From a virus, in IMG/VR virus record IMGVR_UViG_3300044701_003572, positions 22,379 to 86,378 of that record: 64,000 nucleotides of DNA, one strand, 5' to 3'. Under the pieces are notes generated by a model, which did not search any database, had not been told where the DNA came from, and saw nothing but the letters and a program-made list of their open reading frames with translations. Below are positions 50,756 to 59,646 of the stretch, piece after piece. Position 1 is the stretch's first letter; the number at the start of each line of letters is the position of its first letter. The position numbers and the translations under genes are program-made.

Positions 50756-52352
50756 TGTTATTCTTTTTACAGACACCCCTGGCACAGATTGGTTAAGCAG
50801 AGGTTACGGTTGTTATCGTTTAGCCACAGAGATCAGAGAAGCAGGATTTACTGTACTTACAGTTGAATACGGATCTAGCCTTACGTGGGATCGATATAAG
50901 GAAGTAATTGATCAGGCAGTTGGGGATGACACCTTAGTTGTTGGTTATTCCACAACCTGGTTCCCTTACAGGAATCTTAATAAGATTAATCCTAGATATT
51001 CTGTAGGTTTCAAAAGCAACAAGGAACATACAGATTTTAAACACGACAAACATTCTTGGTATTATGAAAGCCTTAGTCATTGTTTTAGTCAAGAGGATCC
51101 GGACAAATGGGTTGATTATGTTAAACAAAAAAATCCTAAAATTAAATGTATAGTAGGTGGTGCTAAATCTAACGAATATGTTTTTGAACCTAATGTAGAT
51201 AATATATTCATTGGATTCAGCGAGAATATGATTCTAGATTATGTTAAAAGTCTCAGCGGCCAAGGACCAAAAAGAATTTTTAATAAAATAGTTAATTATG
51301 ATCCCAAGGCATCGGATCCACGATTTGATTTTAAAAGTTCTTTTACAAGATATGTCGATACAGATTGTCTAGTCCAAGGAGAATTATTAACATTAGAATT
51401 TGCTAGAGGTTGTATCTTCAATTGTAATTTTTGTTCTTATCCTCATCGAAATCAACAGACCAGAGATTATATCAAATATAAAGAAAATATTCGAGCAGAG
51501 TTAATGGAAAATTGGGAGAAGTGGGGATGTACTAGATACATGATCACCGACGATACATTCAACGATGCCACAGAAAAATTAATACACATTAAAGAAGTAA
51601 TCGAAACTTTGCCTTTTAAACCTAAGTTTTGGGCGTATTGTCGAATGGATTTATTTCATAAATTTCCAGAACAGATACAGCTGATGAAAGATATTGGTGT
51701 TACTGAAATCTATTACGGTTTAGAAACCTGGCACGACAAGACTGCTAAAGTAATTAACAAAGGTGGTAAAATAGAAAACAAAATTTCTGCTATGAAAAAG
51801 GCTAGGGAAATCTGGGGATCTGACGTATACGTTACAGTAGGCTTAGTTATGGGATTACCTCACGACACAGTCGATAGTGTACAACAGGCCTGTGAGTGGT
51901 TTAAAGCTGAAGGACACAAATATATCGATTGGTTTAACGTATCATCATTAACAGTGTATCCCCCTACCGATAATTTAAAATATAAATTCTTTTCAGACAT
52001 AGAAAAAAATTTAGACAAGTACGGATACACATTCCCGGACGTAGAAAATAATCCTATAGAATGGAACAGACACGACGATGGCGATATCTGCAGTAAAAGT
52101 CAGGCTGATCAGTTAATGGACTTTTGGATGAAAGAAATAGGTCCCTACCAAGCTCCTAGAAAACAAATGTGGTTTTCTAATGCTCTTACAACAATAGATC
52201 CTAGATTAGATTACGAGTATCTTTTACATACGACTAGAGATGAATGGAATGATATTTTTAGAGGATTTAATCCTACAGAATATTATTGGAAATACGTAAA
52301 TTTTTACTATTGGCCGAAACTTTTAAGTATGTTACGGAAAAACAATTCGTGA
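50748..52352 (+). CDS. B12-binding-type radical-SAM protein (9)
   Basis: A 534-aa protein. The N-terminal 165 residues look like a B12-binding-type Rossmann domain (YGCYRLATEIREAGFTVLTV, CIVGGAKSNEYV) without an obvious DxHxxG. The cluster motif is CIFNCNFC (Cys 222, 226, 229) after LEFARG, then ITDDTFNDA and YYGLETWH. It is a longer relative of the gene at 46976. Relatives include enzymes that methylate unactivated carbons or rearrange skeletons. The 3' end overlaps the convergent SGNH gene by 46 bases. Confidence 0.88.
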   Translation: MYNVILFTDTPGTDWLSRGYGCYRLATEIREAGFTVLTVEYGSSLTWDRYKEVIDQAVGDDTLVVGYSTTWFPYRNLNKINPRYSVGFKSNKEHTDFKHDKHSWYYESLSHCFSQEDPDKWVDYVKQKNPKIKCIVGGAKSNEYVFEPNVDNIFIGFSENMILDYVKSLSGQGPKRIFNKIVNYDPKASDPRFDFKSSFTRYVDTDCLVQGELLTLEFARGCIFNCNFCSYPHRNQQTRDYIKYKENIRAELMENWEKWGCTRYMITDDTFNDATEKLIHIKEVIETLPFKPKFWAYCRMDLFHKFPEQIQLMKDIGVTEIYYGLETWHDKTAKVINKGGKIENKISAMKKAREIWGSDVYVTVGLVMGLPHDTVDSVQQACEWFKAEGHKYIDWFNVSSLTVYPPTDNLKYKFFSDIEKNLDKYGYTFPDVENNPIEWNRHDDGDICSKSQADQLMDFWMKEIGPYQAPRKQMWFSNALTTIDPRLDYEYLLHTTRDEWNDIFRGFNPTEYYWKYVNFYYWPKLLSMLRKNNS

Positions 52353-53035
52353 GTTTTCGTACCTGGATGCTTTAAATCTCTGCCGTAATCAATTTGATTA
52401 GTGTTGTCAACTTCAATGACTCTGATGTTTTGATATTCTAACATCGAAACTATAGTGTCTCTGATAATTTTACTATAATGATCAAAGTAATCAGTGTCGA
52501 TAACTGAATTAAAATTTCTCCAATCCTGCTCAGATATTCTATCACCGATATCGGATTTACAAGACCAGGGACCTATAGGAACAATTTTATCTTGATATGC
52601 TCTAAAGGTTCTGACTATCTGTGGCCATTTTATGATCACTGCCTGTGGTTTAAGTTTTATGTGTTTAAACCAGGAACTTAGATTGAATGACACGAGGTCA
52701 TAACCCGCTCCTTCTACAGCAAGATTGTAATAATCAATTCCTAGTTGCTGTGAAACCAAATAAGGAAAAGTTTCTTTTAATGAAACAGCAGAACCTACTG
52801 TGATACTACAGCCTAAAAATAAAATAAAATCTTTGTCTAGATTTTCTATTTCTTTAGATCTATGACCGTAAGAATTTCTATCATATAAAACTCGTTTTGT
52901 TCTATAGATCCAATCTTGAGATTGAGATTTCAAATTACCAACAAATACCTGTTCGGTGTCCTGACCGTAAAGGCCAAATTCTGATACTCCGGATTCGCAG
53001 TATCCTACCAATTTTTCATTATACAGTTTTAGCAA
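52307..53035 (-). CDS. SGNH/GDSL-like hydrolase with TTG start
   Basis: A 242-aa protein. Block I is ILFLGCSITVGSAV with the nucleophile Ser at about residue 76, VEGAGYDLVSFNL follows, and LKHPGTKTHELF gives the His region, as in the gene at 41863. The frame begins at a TTG at 53035 (TAATAAATTGC on the minus strand), with no ATG near the expected start, so initiation is unusual. About 65 N-terminal residues precede the hydrolase fold and are not recognised. Substrate unknown. Confidence 0.7.
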   Translation of the reverse strand: MLKLYNEKLVGYCESGVSEFGLYGQDTEQVFVGNLKSQSQDWIYRTKRVLYDRNSYGHRSKEIENLDKDFILFLGCSITVGSAVSLKETFPYLVSQQLGIDYYNLAVEGAGYDLVSFNLSSWFKHIKLKPQAVIIKWPQIVRTFRAYQDKIVPIGPWSCKSDIGDRISEQDWRNFNSVIDTDYFDHYSKIIRDTIVSMLEYQNIRVIEVDNTNQIDYGRDLKHPGTKTHELFFRNILKSFGQ

Positions 53036-53047
53036 TTTATTACCAAA

Positions 53048-53053
53048 TAAATA
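53048..53053 (+). promoter_or_regulatory. Late-promoter-like AATAAATA element
   Basis: The plus strand reads CCAAATAAATAGTG, 24 bases upstream of the ATG at 53078, a normal distance for a late promoter with a short leader. Confidence 0.5.
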
Positions 53054-53077
53054 GTGTTATATTTAATATACAATAAA

Positions 53078-54250
53078 ATGTCAGAAATTTTTTTTCAAAT
53101 TAACCAATTTAATCAACTGGACTTCGACTCGGTATTTAAACACGTAGAATCTCTAGGCGGCCATCTTTTAGAGCCAACAGTTAGTCTGTGCCATCAGTGC
53201 CATTATCATATACCGGGATATACCTACTATGTTAACGACCAATTATGGATGATTAAAAAATGTAAAATTCACGGTATCACAACACATATGCTCGAACGTG
53301 ATTACACTTTTTATAAAAATTTAATTTACACCGATGCTTCTTTTACATTTACTAAAAAAAGCATCTTAACAGAAGTAACGGATAGATGCAATGCTGATTG
53401 CCCTCATTGCTATCATATTCCTGATAATAAAACATTAGATATTTCGATAGATGAAATAATATCTAGAATCGAAAAATGGAATCAGGGAGATGTTGATATT
53501 AACTTTGCAGGAGCAGAACCAACAATAAGAAAAGATTTTCCTGAATTGGTTAGGCGTGTAAAAGAAAGATGGCCTAATAATGCTCTTGGAGCATTAACTA
53601 ACGGTATTAGACTAGCAGACAAGGATTGGTTATTGGAAATTAAGGAAGCAGGAATTACTGCTTTAACTATAGGATTGAATCATCCTAGCTATCTTAATAA
53701 TGAAACACTAAGAAAGAAACAATTACAAGCGATTGATAACTGTTATGAGTTAGGAATGATGACATATTCGATTGGTTATACTATGGCAAGTCTAGAAGAG
53801 TTACATTTTATATTAGATGAAATTTGTAGCAATCCTTGGACACCAGTACATTTTAGAATACGATACGGAAGCGACATAGGTCGTTATCCTAATCAAGAAA
53901 GAATGTACGTAAGTGACACATATAAAGCTATTAAAATTTGGTGCGAAAAAAATGGTGTACCGTTCGAAGATATACCCGGGGATAATAATCTATATCATAC
54001 GATGGTCAATGTTAATGGAAAGTCAGTCCGAGTAATACAATGGTGCGATGAAACAGATATTCATATGGAAGAATTGTTAACTGGACCTTATTGCGACTTT
54101 GTTTCAGACGGTGTGACTAATTTCTTGCATCAAATAATCCGCAGAGACATAGAAAAAAATCAAGGAATTCGATTGCCGGATAGACCTCCTGCTAGATATC
54201 TTATGGAAAATAGATTTAACGTAGAATCTTTGGAGTTTAAAAATTTATGA
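53078..54250 (+). CDS. Radical-SAM protein with N-terminal zinc motif, Tes/MJ0619-like (10)
   Basis: A 390-aa protein from the ATG at 53078. Before the core is a CxxC...CxxH knot (SLCHQCHYHIPG, then KKCKIHG; Cys 38, 41, 62, His 65), as in tetraether-lipid synthase (Tes) and pterin methylase-like (MJ0619) radical-SAM proteins. The cluster motif is CNADCPHC (104, 108, 111). The GGE motif is changed to FAGAEPTIRKDF. A C-terminal auxiliary cysteine set is weak (QWCDETD, GPYCDF). It may join or methylate lipid or pterin-like substrates, but this is only family-level inference. Confidence 0.82.
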   Translation: MSEIFFQINQFNQLDFDSVFKHVESLGGHLLEPTVSLCHQCHYHIPGYTYYVNDQLWMIKKCKIHGITTHMLERDYTFYKNLIYTDASFTFTKKSILTEVTDRCNADCPHCYHIPDNKTLDISIDEIISRIEKWNQGDVDINFAGAEPTIRKDFPELVRRVKERWPNNALGALTNGIRLADKDWLLEIKEAGITALTIGLNHPSYLNNETLRKKQLQAIDNCYELGMMTYSIGYTMASLEELHFILDEICSNPWTPVHFRIRYGSDIGRYPNQERMYVSDTYKAIKIWCEKNGVPFEDIPGDNNLYHTMVNVNGKSVRVIQWCDETDIHMEELLTGPYCDFVSDGVTNFLHQIIRRDIEKNQGIRLPDRPPARYLMENRFNVESLEFKNL

Positions 54251-54822
54251 GAATGATAGAATTTGATCACGACGATTTTGTAAAATTTTCTAAAGATGTT
54301 TTTAAAACTCTAGATTTTCCTATTGATTACTATAAAGGAACTGCGGTTTGGAATATGGCCTCTGTTAGGCCTGATTTGATAAATCAAGCTAAGAATTTTT
54401 TTCCTTGGTTATCAGGAAATGTTGCAGCATTTTTTTTACAACCAAATTCTCATTGTCCTATTCACGTTGACGATCATGACAATGTATCTTATTTCAACGC
54501 ACTCAATGTATTAATTGAAGACAATAACGGAAATCATAAAACATATTATTATGATGTTCCGGGAGGTTGGAACATACACGATCAGGGTACAATATACGGA
54601 TGGGGTGACGAGTATGTTGAAGGCGATCAAAAAATTCAAAGAGTATTTTCGCACACTGTAACAAAACCAACATTGTTTAATCATCAACAATTACATAGTA
54701 TTGAAAATTTTGATGGTAAGATACGAATAGTATTATGTTGGCAAATACATAAAGATTATAGTATAGAACATTTGAATTTATGGTTAGAAACAAATAATTT
54801 TAATCCTAAGGTACTTTATTGA
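54247..54822 (+). CDS. Cupin / 2OG oxygenase-like protein
   Basis: A 191-aa protein. LQPNSHCPIHVDDHDNVSYF gives an H-x-D pair, and NHQQLHSIENFDGKIRIVLCW gives the distal His and Arg of the double-stranded beta-helix of Fe(II)/2OG enzymes. Divergence is high and activity unproved. It overlaps the radical-SAM gene upstream by four bases and the next oxygenase gene by one (TGATG). Confidence 0.65.
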   Translation: MRMIEFDHDDFVKFSKDVFKTLDFPIDYYKGTAVWNMASVRPDLINQAKNFFPWLSGNVAAFFLQPNSHCPIHVDDHDNVSYFNALNVLIEDNNGNHKTYYYDVPGGWNIHDQGTIYGWGDEYVEGDQKIQRVFSHTVTKPTLFNHQQLHSIENFDGKIRIVLCWQIHKDYSIEHLNLWLETNNFNPKVLY

Positions 54823-55397
54823 TGTTGTTAAATTATAAACAGTATCGTCACTATAATTTGATAGATAATATTCTGTTAGTAGTTCAAGAAGAATTAAAAG
54901 AATATTTAAAATATAAAAAACAAAGTGATATGGCTTCTCTTGATTGGTTCGAAAATCAATATGGACATCAGTTACCTATGAGAGATATATTAAAGTTATG
55001 GTGGACTGTTCCTAGTATAAGAGCAGGTAATTATACTGAATGGTCTTTATTGATGCCCAATATGTCTAAGGCAGCTTACGATTTACCAGGGATAGTTAAT
55101 TTTAGTTTAAACTGTATATCTCCGGGGGGTATGATTCCAGTACATTCTGATTATACTTATGACATGAGAGAAGATTTATCAAACATTAAAAAAGCCTTTG
55201 CGATAATTGTTGCGGTTGATATACCTGCCGGGTCTCTAGACGAATGTGGCTTTGAACTCAACGGTAATAAAATTTATCTTAAGACCGGTGATATTATTGC
55301 ATTTGATGGAAAATTTCCTCACGGTTCTTGGAATTATACTTCTCAATGGAGGTACACATTGAATATGGATATAGAGGAGTCGTACTGGAATGTTTGA
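54822..55397 (+). CDS. Aspartyl/asparaginyl beta-hydroxylase-like oxygenase
   Basis: A 191-aa protein. ISPGGMIPVHSDYTYDM contains the first His and Asp of the AspH type. Then KTGDIIAFDGKFPHGSWNYT and QWRYTLNMDI contain the second His and the 2-oxoglutarate-binding Arg. It is one of three consecutive oxygenase-like genes made as one unit (one- and eight-base overlaps). The target amino acid or small molecule is unknown. Confidence 0.75.
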   Translation: MLLNYKQYRHYNLIDNILLVVQEELKEYLKYKKQSDMASLDWFENQYGHQLPMRDILKLWWTVPSIRAGNYTEWSLLMPNMSKAAYDLPGIVNFSLNCISPGGMIPVHSDYTYDMREDLSNIKKAFAIIVAVDIPAGSLDECGFELNGNKIYLKTGDIIAFDGKFPHGSWNYTSQWRYTLNMDIEESYWNV

Positions 55398-55974
55398 ATA
55401 TTTAAATTATGTACAAATCCCGATCGATTTAAGAGATCATATTTTAGATTTAGCATTTAAAAATTCTTCTTATCAGGCGGAGAGGTTTGAAAAATTTTAT
55501 ATCGATAATAGAATAGAAGAAGCCATAGACGAAAGTTATCCTACTGTAAAATTAGGATTAGGTATATCTCCTAAAGAAGCTGAGAAAGTTTCCGGTATGT
55601 GTACAATGACTATGTTTCAATCAGATAAAGTTACAGATTGGGTTAGAAATAATATCAATGATTCTTTTATGGCTGTACACATTCAAAACTTCGATCGGGG
55701 GAGTTTATTCTTTCCTCACGTAGATCTAATTAGAACAAAAGCTTTAAATTATCTTATTGAAAGCGGCGATGCTGATACAATATTTTTCGAACCTCTCGAA
55801 GAGTTTAAAAATTTAGTTCCGCAACCTAGTACATATATACCTCATAATAGAATACGAGAAATTAAAAAAATTAAAATAGAAACAAATAGATGGCACCAAC
55901 TAGATGTTACTAAAATTCATAATGTAGAAAATATTAAATCTAGAAGATTAGCAATCACTGTTAGTTTCGCTTAG
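55390..55974 (+). CDS. Cupin / 2OG oxygenase-like protein
   Basis: A 194-aa protein. FDRGSLFFPHVDLIRTKALNY supplies H-x-D, and QLDVTKIHNVENI followed by RRLAITVSF supplies the distal His and Arg. It is distantly related to its two upstream neighbours. The 3' end overlaps the convergent aminotransferase gene by 27 bases. Confidence 0.65.
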   Translation: MFEYLNYVQIPIDLRDHILDLAFKNSSYQAERFEKFYIDNRIEEAIDESYPTVKLGLGISPKEAEKVSGMCTMTMFQSDKVTDWVRNNINDSFMAVHIQNFDRGSLFFPHVDLIRTKALNYLIESGDADTIFFEPLEEFKNLVPQPSTYIPHNRIREIKKIKIETNRWHQLDVTKIHNVENIKSRRLAITVSFA

Positions 55975-57132
55975 TACTGAAACGAGTTTATTTTTTAAAG
56001 AATCAAAATAGTCAAATTCGGCGGTGATAGGAATCATCACTAAAACTCCATCTCGACTGCTATTCCAAATCCCCATATGCATTCCATGTTTGTAAAAAAT
56101 AGATTCTTTTTCTAAATAGTTTGATATTTCTGTTTTTAAGATTAGATTAAAACATACTCCGAAGTTTCTATAGTCTTTGATTAATTTTTGATTTTTTAAA
56201 TCATCAAATAATGATCTTGCAGTTGAAATAATTGTATCGTGCATCGATAAAATATTTTCTTTTTCGATTATGTCTAGATATTTTAAAACACTAATGATCC
56301 CGGCCATAGGAAAACTATAACTGAATCCGTGCATCAACATTTGTGGTTTAACGACATCTGCAACACGCTGGTTACAAAGAGTTGCACTTAAGGGAAAATA
56401 ACCTCCTGTTATTCCTTTTCCTATACAAAATATATCCGGTTGAACACCGTACATTTCGAACCCGAATAAGGTCCCTGTTTTTCCTCCGCAAAATGCTATG
56501 TCATCGATGACTAATAATACGTTATTTTTATTGCAAATATCTCTCAGATTTTGAAAATATTCTTGACCTAAATCAATTAGGCCGCCTTGCCAGGAACAAG
56601 TTTCTATTATTACTGCTGCGGTATCGGAATCGATTTGATCTAGTTGATCATATGAAATAATTTGACAATCATTATGACGCCCAAAAATATTTGTAATATA
56701 TTCACTTCCGCTCACACTAGAACTCATATATGTCGAACCGTGATAAGAGTGTTGAAAACCTATAATTTTTTTCTTTTTTCCTTGATGAAACATATGAACT
56801 AGTTTAATTGCACCCTCTATAGCATCACTGCCTGATAAAGAATACATTGGATAATAACCGTTAGATAAATTATAAAGTTTTTGAGAAAGCAAAGTAGTCA
56901 AATAATTAGCTGTAACGAAGTCTCCTTGACAGAAAGGGTATTTCTTTAATTCGTCTGTAACCGAGTCAATTAAGTCTGTTCTTTTAAATCCGAGTAAGAA
57001 ACAACCACTACTACCTAATCCAAGATCTAAAATATCTCTCTCGTCGTCTTTAAAACCGTATTTGGTTATTTCTGTTGATTTTTTAACAGTCGGCAACGGA
57101 TCGTTTATGCTAAATGGAAATAATTGTTTCAT
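55948..57132 (-). CDS. Class III PLP-dependent aminotransferase
   Basis: A 394-aa enzyme with the class III motifs: SGSDAIEGAIKL (phosphate-binding region, about 100-111), FQHSYHGST (127-134), VIDDIAFCGGKTGTLFGFE (Asp 210 for the pyridine ring) and CIGKGITGG (Lys 239 for the Schiff base). Relatives move the amino group of an amine or omega-amino acid, or act as aminomutases. The usual DExxxGxGRTG is replaced by DDIAFCGGKTG. It is the last gene of a leftward run with two twitch radical-SAM proteins, overlapping the upstream one by four bases. A plausible use is to install an amine in a biosynthetic product. Confidence 0.88.
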   Translation of the reverse strand: MKQLFPFSINDPLPTVKKSTEITKYGFKDDERDILDLGLGSSGCFLLGFKRTDLIDSVTDELKKYPFCQGDFVTANYLTTLLSQKLYNLSNGYYPMYSLSGSDAIEGAIKLVHMFHQGKKKKIIGFQHSYHGSTYMSSSVSGSEYITNIFGRHNDCQIISYDQLDQIDSDTAAVIIETCSWQGGLIDLGQEYFQNLRDICNKNNVLLVIDDIAFCGGKTGTLFGFEMYGVQPDIFCIGKGITGGYFPLSATLCNQRVADVVKPQMLMHGFSYSFPMAGIISVLKYLDIIEKENILSMHDTIISTARSLFDDLKNQKLIKDYRNFGVCFNLILKTEISNYLEKESIFYKHGMHMGIWNSSRDGVLVMIPITAEFDYFDSLKNKLVSVLSETNSDC

Positions 57133-58346
57133 TCGTACCTCTTAATAAAAGGATATAGTTTTTGGTAGTTAGTTTTTCTAGTGATATCGTATAGATCCAG
57201 AACTCTGGTTCTTTCTGTCACTACTTCGTTAAAATCATTTATTTGACTTTGTAAAATTTCGATAGAATCTAGGATACCTTTCTTAAATCCTTTGCTATCA
57301 CTTAATATTTTTAAATCTTTATTTGAACATTTTTTGAGAAGACATATAGCTTTTTCTTTTTGTTCGGGTTCTAGATATTCAAAAGAAAAATAGTCTGGTT
57401 GAAATACGATTCTAAGTACAACATCTAACCATTCTATATTATATTTTTCTGCTGTCTTTTCGAAAGTGTCTAGAATTTCTTCTATATCAAATATATTGAA
57501 TATACTTATGGTAAAAGATATTCCAAGATTTCGATTGCCTGCTGAAATTAGTTTGTCTAAATTTTTTAAGAAATTGGAATAAGTAGCAGGATATCTTATG
57601 AGCCTAAATTTTTCATCCTCTATATGATCCCAACTAATCCATAGTTCTTTTTTTGGAAATTGAGTTAGCTTAGATAACATATCGTCAGTTAAACTAGTGA
57701 GATTTACTGTAGTTGATAAGTGTATATCTGTATATTTGTGTCTAATACAATAATCCAAGAGATTGTGTGTTACGGGACTAATTAATGGTTCACCACCCTG
57801 TAGTTCTAGTTTAATCTTATTCTTTAATAAACTTTCGATATTTTCTAAGATATAATCGCCTGCATAGAAATTACCTTGATTAATTTCTTCAATGACTTCG
57901 AGCCATTTAGGCATTTTTATATTTTCAGTTCTAAACAATTTTACTTCTTTCTCATGCTGAGAACTCTGATAATGATTACAAGTAATACATTTTAAATTAC
58001 AAGTATTATCTGATTTTAATCCTAACATCGAAGGTAAAGACTTTGTTTTTATGTTAATGTCTGTGTTTAGATTCTTAAACACTTTATTGAACTCTTGACG
58101 TTGACTGGTTGTTCCTCGAAGCTCTCTATTCCAACATACTTGACAATTTTTGTTTCTAACACCATTGAGTAAATCTTGTCTTAAGTTAACAAAATAATCA
58201 TCGTTCCACGCTTGTTCTATAGTGTGAGTATTAATGTTACTATTTTTTGTATCGCCGGTCTGACTGTGACCGCAGGCTACATAATCTCCGTTACGCTCTA
58301 AATAGACATTAATAAAAGGCATAATACAAAATGTTTCTTTATTCAT
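57129..58346 (-). CDS. Twitch-type radical-SAM protein (11)
   Basis: A 405-aa protein. N-terminal auxiliary cysteines: TFCIMPFINVYLERNGD (Cys 7), ACGHSQ (25), CQVCWN (68, 71). Core: CNLKCITC (116, 120, 123), ELQGGEPLISPVTHN. It keeps a single Cys at position 25 where its relatives have a CC pair. It is a tandem paralogue of the gene upstream with an eight-base overlap, and both end in a TNYQKLYPF / TDYRTMFPY type tail. Confidence 0.9.
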   Translation of the reverse strand: MNKETFCIMPFINVYLERNGDYVACGHSQTGDTKNSNINTHTIEQAWNDDYFVNLRQDLLNGVRNKNCQVCWNRELRGTTSQRQEFNKVFKNLNTDINIKTKSLPSMLGLKSDNTCNLKCITCNHYQSSQHEKEVKLFRTENIKMPKWLEVIEEINQGNFYAGDYILENIESLLKNKIKLELQGGEPLISPVTHNLLDYCIRHKYTDIHLSTTVNLTSLTDDMLSKLTQFPKKELWISWDHIEDEKFRLIRYPATYSNFLKNLDKLISAGNRNLGISFTISIFNIFDIEEILDTFEKTAEKYNIEWLDVVLRIVFQPDYFSFEYLEPEQKEKAICLLKKCSNKDLKILSDSKGFKKGILDSIEILQSQINDFNEVVTERTRVLDLYDITRKTNYQKLYPFIKRYE

Positions 58347-59646
58347 AATCTTTTAAGTAAGGAAACATTGTTCTGTAATCTGTATTTCGAATTTGATCGT
58401 AAATTCTCAAAACTCGAGTTCTTTCTCTGCACACATCAGTGTGGTCAAGATTTTCATCTCCCATATAACCCGGCACGCTAATCACACTTTCTACAAATTC
58501 TGGATTATCACGGAATATTTTATAATCATAATTGCGTGTCATAAAGTTGTTGATTCGGTCAGTTATTTCTTGTTTTTGATCTAATTCTAGGTAGCGTAGA
58601 CTAAAATAATTTGGATAATAAATTAATCCAAAGTTTATAACAAAACGATTAGTAGTTCTATGTGCAATAGTTTCCCATTCGGTAAAGATATCTTCGAAAT
58701 CGAAGATATTAAAAATACCCCAGGTAGTACTAAGTTTTTTCTCTATATGTTCATATTCCCAAAGTTTTTCAAAATTTCTTTTAAACACCGAATAGTCTGC
58801 GGGATATCTTATAAAATTAAATTTTGCAGGATCAATATGGTCGTAGCTAATACATAGCATCGGATATTTGAATTGATTTAGCAATCCTATGGTTTTAGGA
58901 TTGATCACAGATAGGTTTGTGATGATCTGTAACATCATATTTTTTGCATAACCTTTTTCCACACATTGCTCTAATAATCTTTGTGTGGTTTTGTTGACCA
59001 ACGGCTCCCCGCCTACTAGACTCATGTGTATGGCCTGTTGCAAACTAGGGTCTAAATTTTCTACTATTGGTTCGATATCTAAATCTCTAGGATTAAAATC
59101 TTCAACCTTAAAATTAAATTCTTTTACTCTATTGTCGAACATCTTTAGAAGGCCAGGAAGCTCTATACCTTTAGATGTCATTTCTTCTTGTTCGTCTTGA
59201 TGTAGACTACTACTGCCCGGATAGCACATAATACACTTTAAGTTGCACTGTGTTCCTACTTTCACATCAAGGTCAGTTGGCGGTGTTGATAATGCACCTC
59301 CATTGGCCAGAGCATCGTTAACAAATTTATCATAATCTGGATACATAAAGTGTTTCTCGTCATTGGTCTTTTGACGCTTACTATATGCACCCCCTGCTTC
59401 ATAATTCCAGCAGTATTCGCAGGTGGGATTTTTAATTCCATTTAATAGATCTAATCTAAGCTTTTTATACTGATCGCTGTTCCATACCTCTATTACATTA
59501 TCCTTTCTCATATTATAAGGAGTACCGTCGGGTTTGGCCACAACTATTTCTTCGCTGCAACAACAAGCTCGATAATTGCCGTCATTAGTAGAGCTTATGT
59601 GCGTAAACGGCAAAAGACAAAATGTAGGATGATTCTTATAATCCAT
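58339..59646 (-). CDS. Twitch-type radical-SAM protein (12)
   Basis: A 435-aa protein. N-terminal auxiliary cysteines: TFCLLPFTHISSTNDGN (Cys 10), ACCCSEE (28-30), CEYCWN (76, 79). Core: CNLKCIMC (134, 138, 141), SLVGGEPLVNKTT. A tandem paralogue of the next gene. The start overlaps the kinase-like gene upstream by 11 bases, so the leftward unit runs kinase-like, twitch, twitch, aminotransferase. Confidence 0.91.
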   Translation of the reverse strand: MDYKNHPTFCLLPFTHISSTNDGNYRACCCSEEIVVAKPDGTPYNMRKDNVIEVWNSDQYKKLRLDLLNGIKNPTCEYCWNYEAGGAYSKRQKTNDEKHFMYPDYDKFVNDALANGGALSTPPTDLDVKVGTQCNLKCIMCYPGSSSLHQDEQEEMTSKGIELPGLLKMFDNRVKEFNFKVEDFNPRDLDIEPIVENLDPSLQQAIHMSLVGGEPLVNKTTQRLLEQCVEKGYAKNMMLQIITNLSVINPKTIGLLNQFKYPMLCISYDHIDPAKFNFIRYPADYSVFKRNFEKLWEYEHIEKKLSTTWGIFNIFDFEDIFTEWETIAHRTTNRFVINFGLIYYPNYFSLRYLELDQKQEITDRINNFMTRNYDYKIFRDNPEFVESVISVPGYMGDENLDHTDVCRERTRVLRIYDQIRNTDYRTMFPYLKDYE

